Source: Branchiostoma floridae (Eukaryota; Chordata; Leptocardii; Amphioxiformes; Branchiostomatidae). Taken from it: DNA of 64,000 nt. The stretch's first letter is position 1, and every line of letters starts with the position of its first letter. The notes beneath the pieces are model-generated. The model made no database searches. It was not told where the DNA came from and saw only the letters and a program-made list of their open reading frames with translations. Location of the stretch: positions 14,341,314 to 14,405,313 of the forward strand of contig NC_049984.1 in NCBI RefSeq assembly GCF_000003815.2, in the 5' to 3' direction. The position numbers and the translations under genes are program-made. This document shows positions 63,831 to 64,000 of the stretch, one piece after another.

Positions 63831-64000
63831 TAGAAGTCCATGGAGGGTTGGATCGAACGACCAGTAAATGAAGAGATAACATGAGTTTGTATTAACCTAT
63901 TCATATAGCAAACCCAAACATCAACCCAACATTTTGAACAACCCATTTGAAAGAAATAACAGCCTTTCAAGTATTGTTCTATTCGTGAACATTTCAATCA

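Overview
The window is animal nuclear DNA and is almost entirely occupied by one large, intron-rich gene on the minus strand: a formin of the FHOD family (FHOD1/FHOD3-like). I reconstructed 40 coding exons from the ATG at 61782 to the TAG at 433. Every junction is GT-AG and the reading frame is continuous across all of them. The joined CDS is 6525 nt, about 2174 residues. This is much longer than vertebrate FHOD1 (about 1160 residues) or FHOD3 (about 1420-1620). A single FHOD gene, AT-rich introns and many short inverted-repeat transposons suggest an invertebrate deuterostome, most likely a cephalochordate (Branchiostoma-like). That assignment is inference, not proof.

Layout, 3' to 5' of the gene along the plus strand. 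433-8845: C-terminal DAD and FH2 exons (30-40). 9205-10223: exon 29, with the acidic DLxFxDL segment, the proline-rich FH1 and the start of FH2. 10997-22676: a run of 14 consecutive symmetric phase 1-1 exons (15-28) encoding a 911-residue low-complexity insert with Trp-centred repeats, acidic runs and Ser-rich stretches. 25902-33555: exons 4-14, the diaphanous-inhibitory/armadillo (FH3) region and a basic Ser-rich linker. 33556-60693: a 27.1-kb intron 3. 60694-61782: exons 1-3, the GTPase-binding N-terminus. 61783-64000: upstream region with a duplicated array of CCAAT boxes.

How it works as a unit: in FHOD formins the N-terminal GBD/DID binds the C-terminal DAD to hold the protein inactive. 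ROCK phosphorylation in the DAD releases it, and FH1-FH2 then binds profilin-actin and actin filaments. All these parts are present here. The main new items are (i) a probable internal first exon at 42867-42909 inside intron 3, with a start codon, an upstream in-frame stop, and exactly the splice phase needed to join exon 4, which would give a form lacking the GBD; (ii) the block of symmetric exons, which could be skipped in any combination without a frameshift; and (iii) symmetric exons 38 and 39, which could be skipped to remove the autoinhibitory DAD. Repeats include a 26-bp minisatellite in intron 31, three families of MITE-like elements with perfect 13-15 bp inverted termini, and several small tandem arrays. 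I saw no RNA genes, no second protein gene I could support, and no CRISPR or prokaryotic features.
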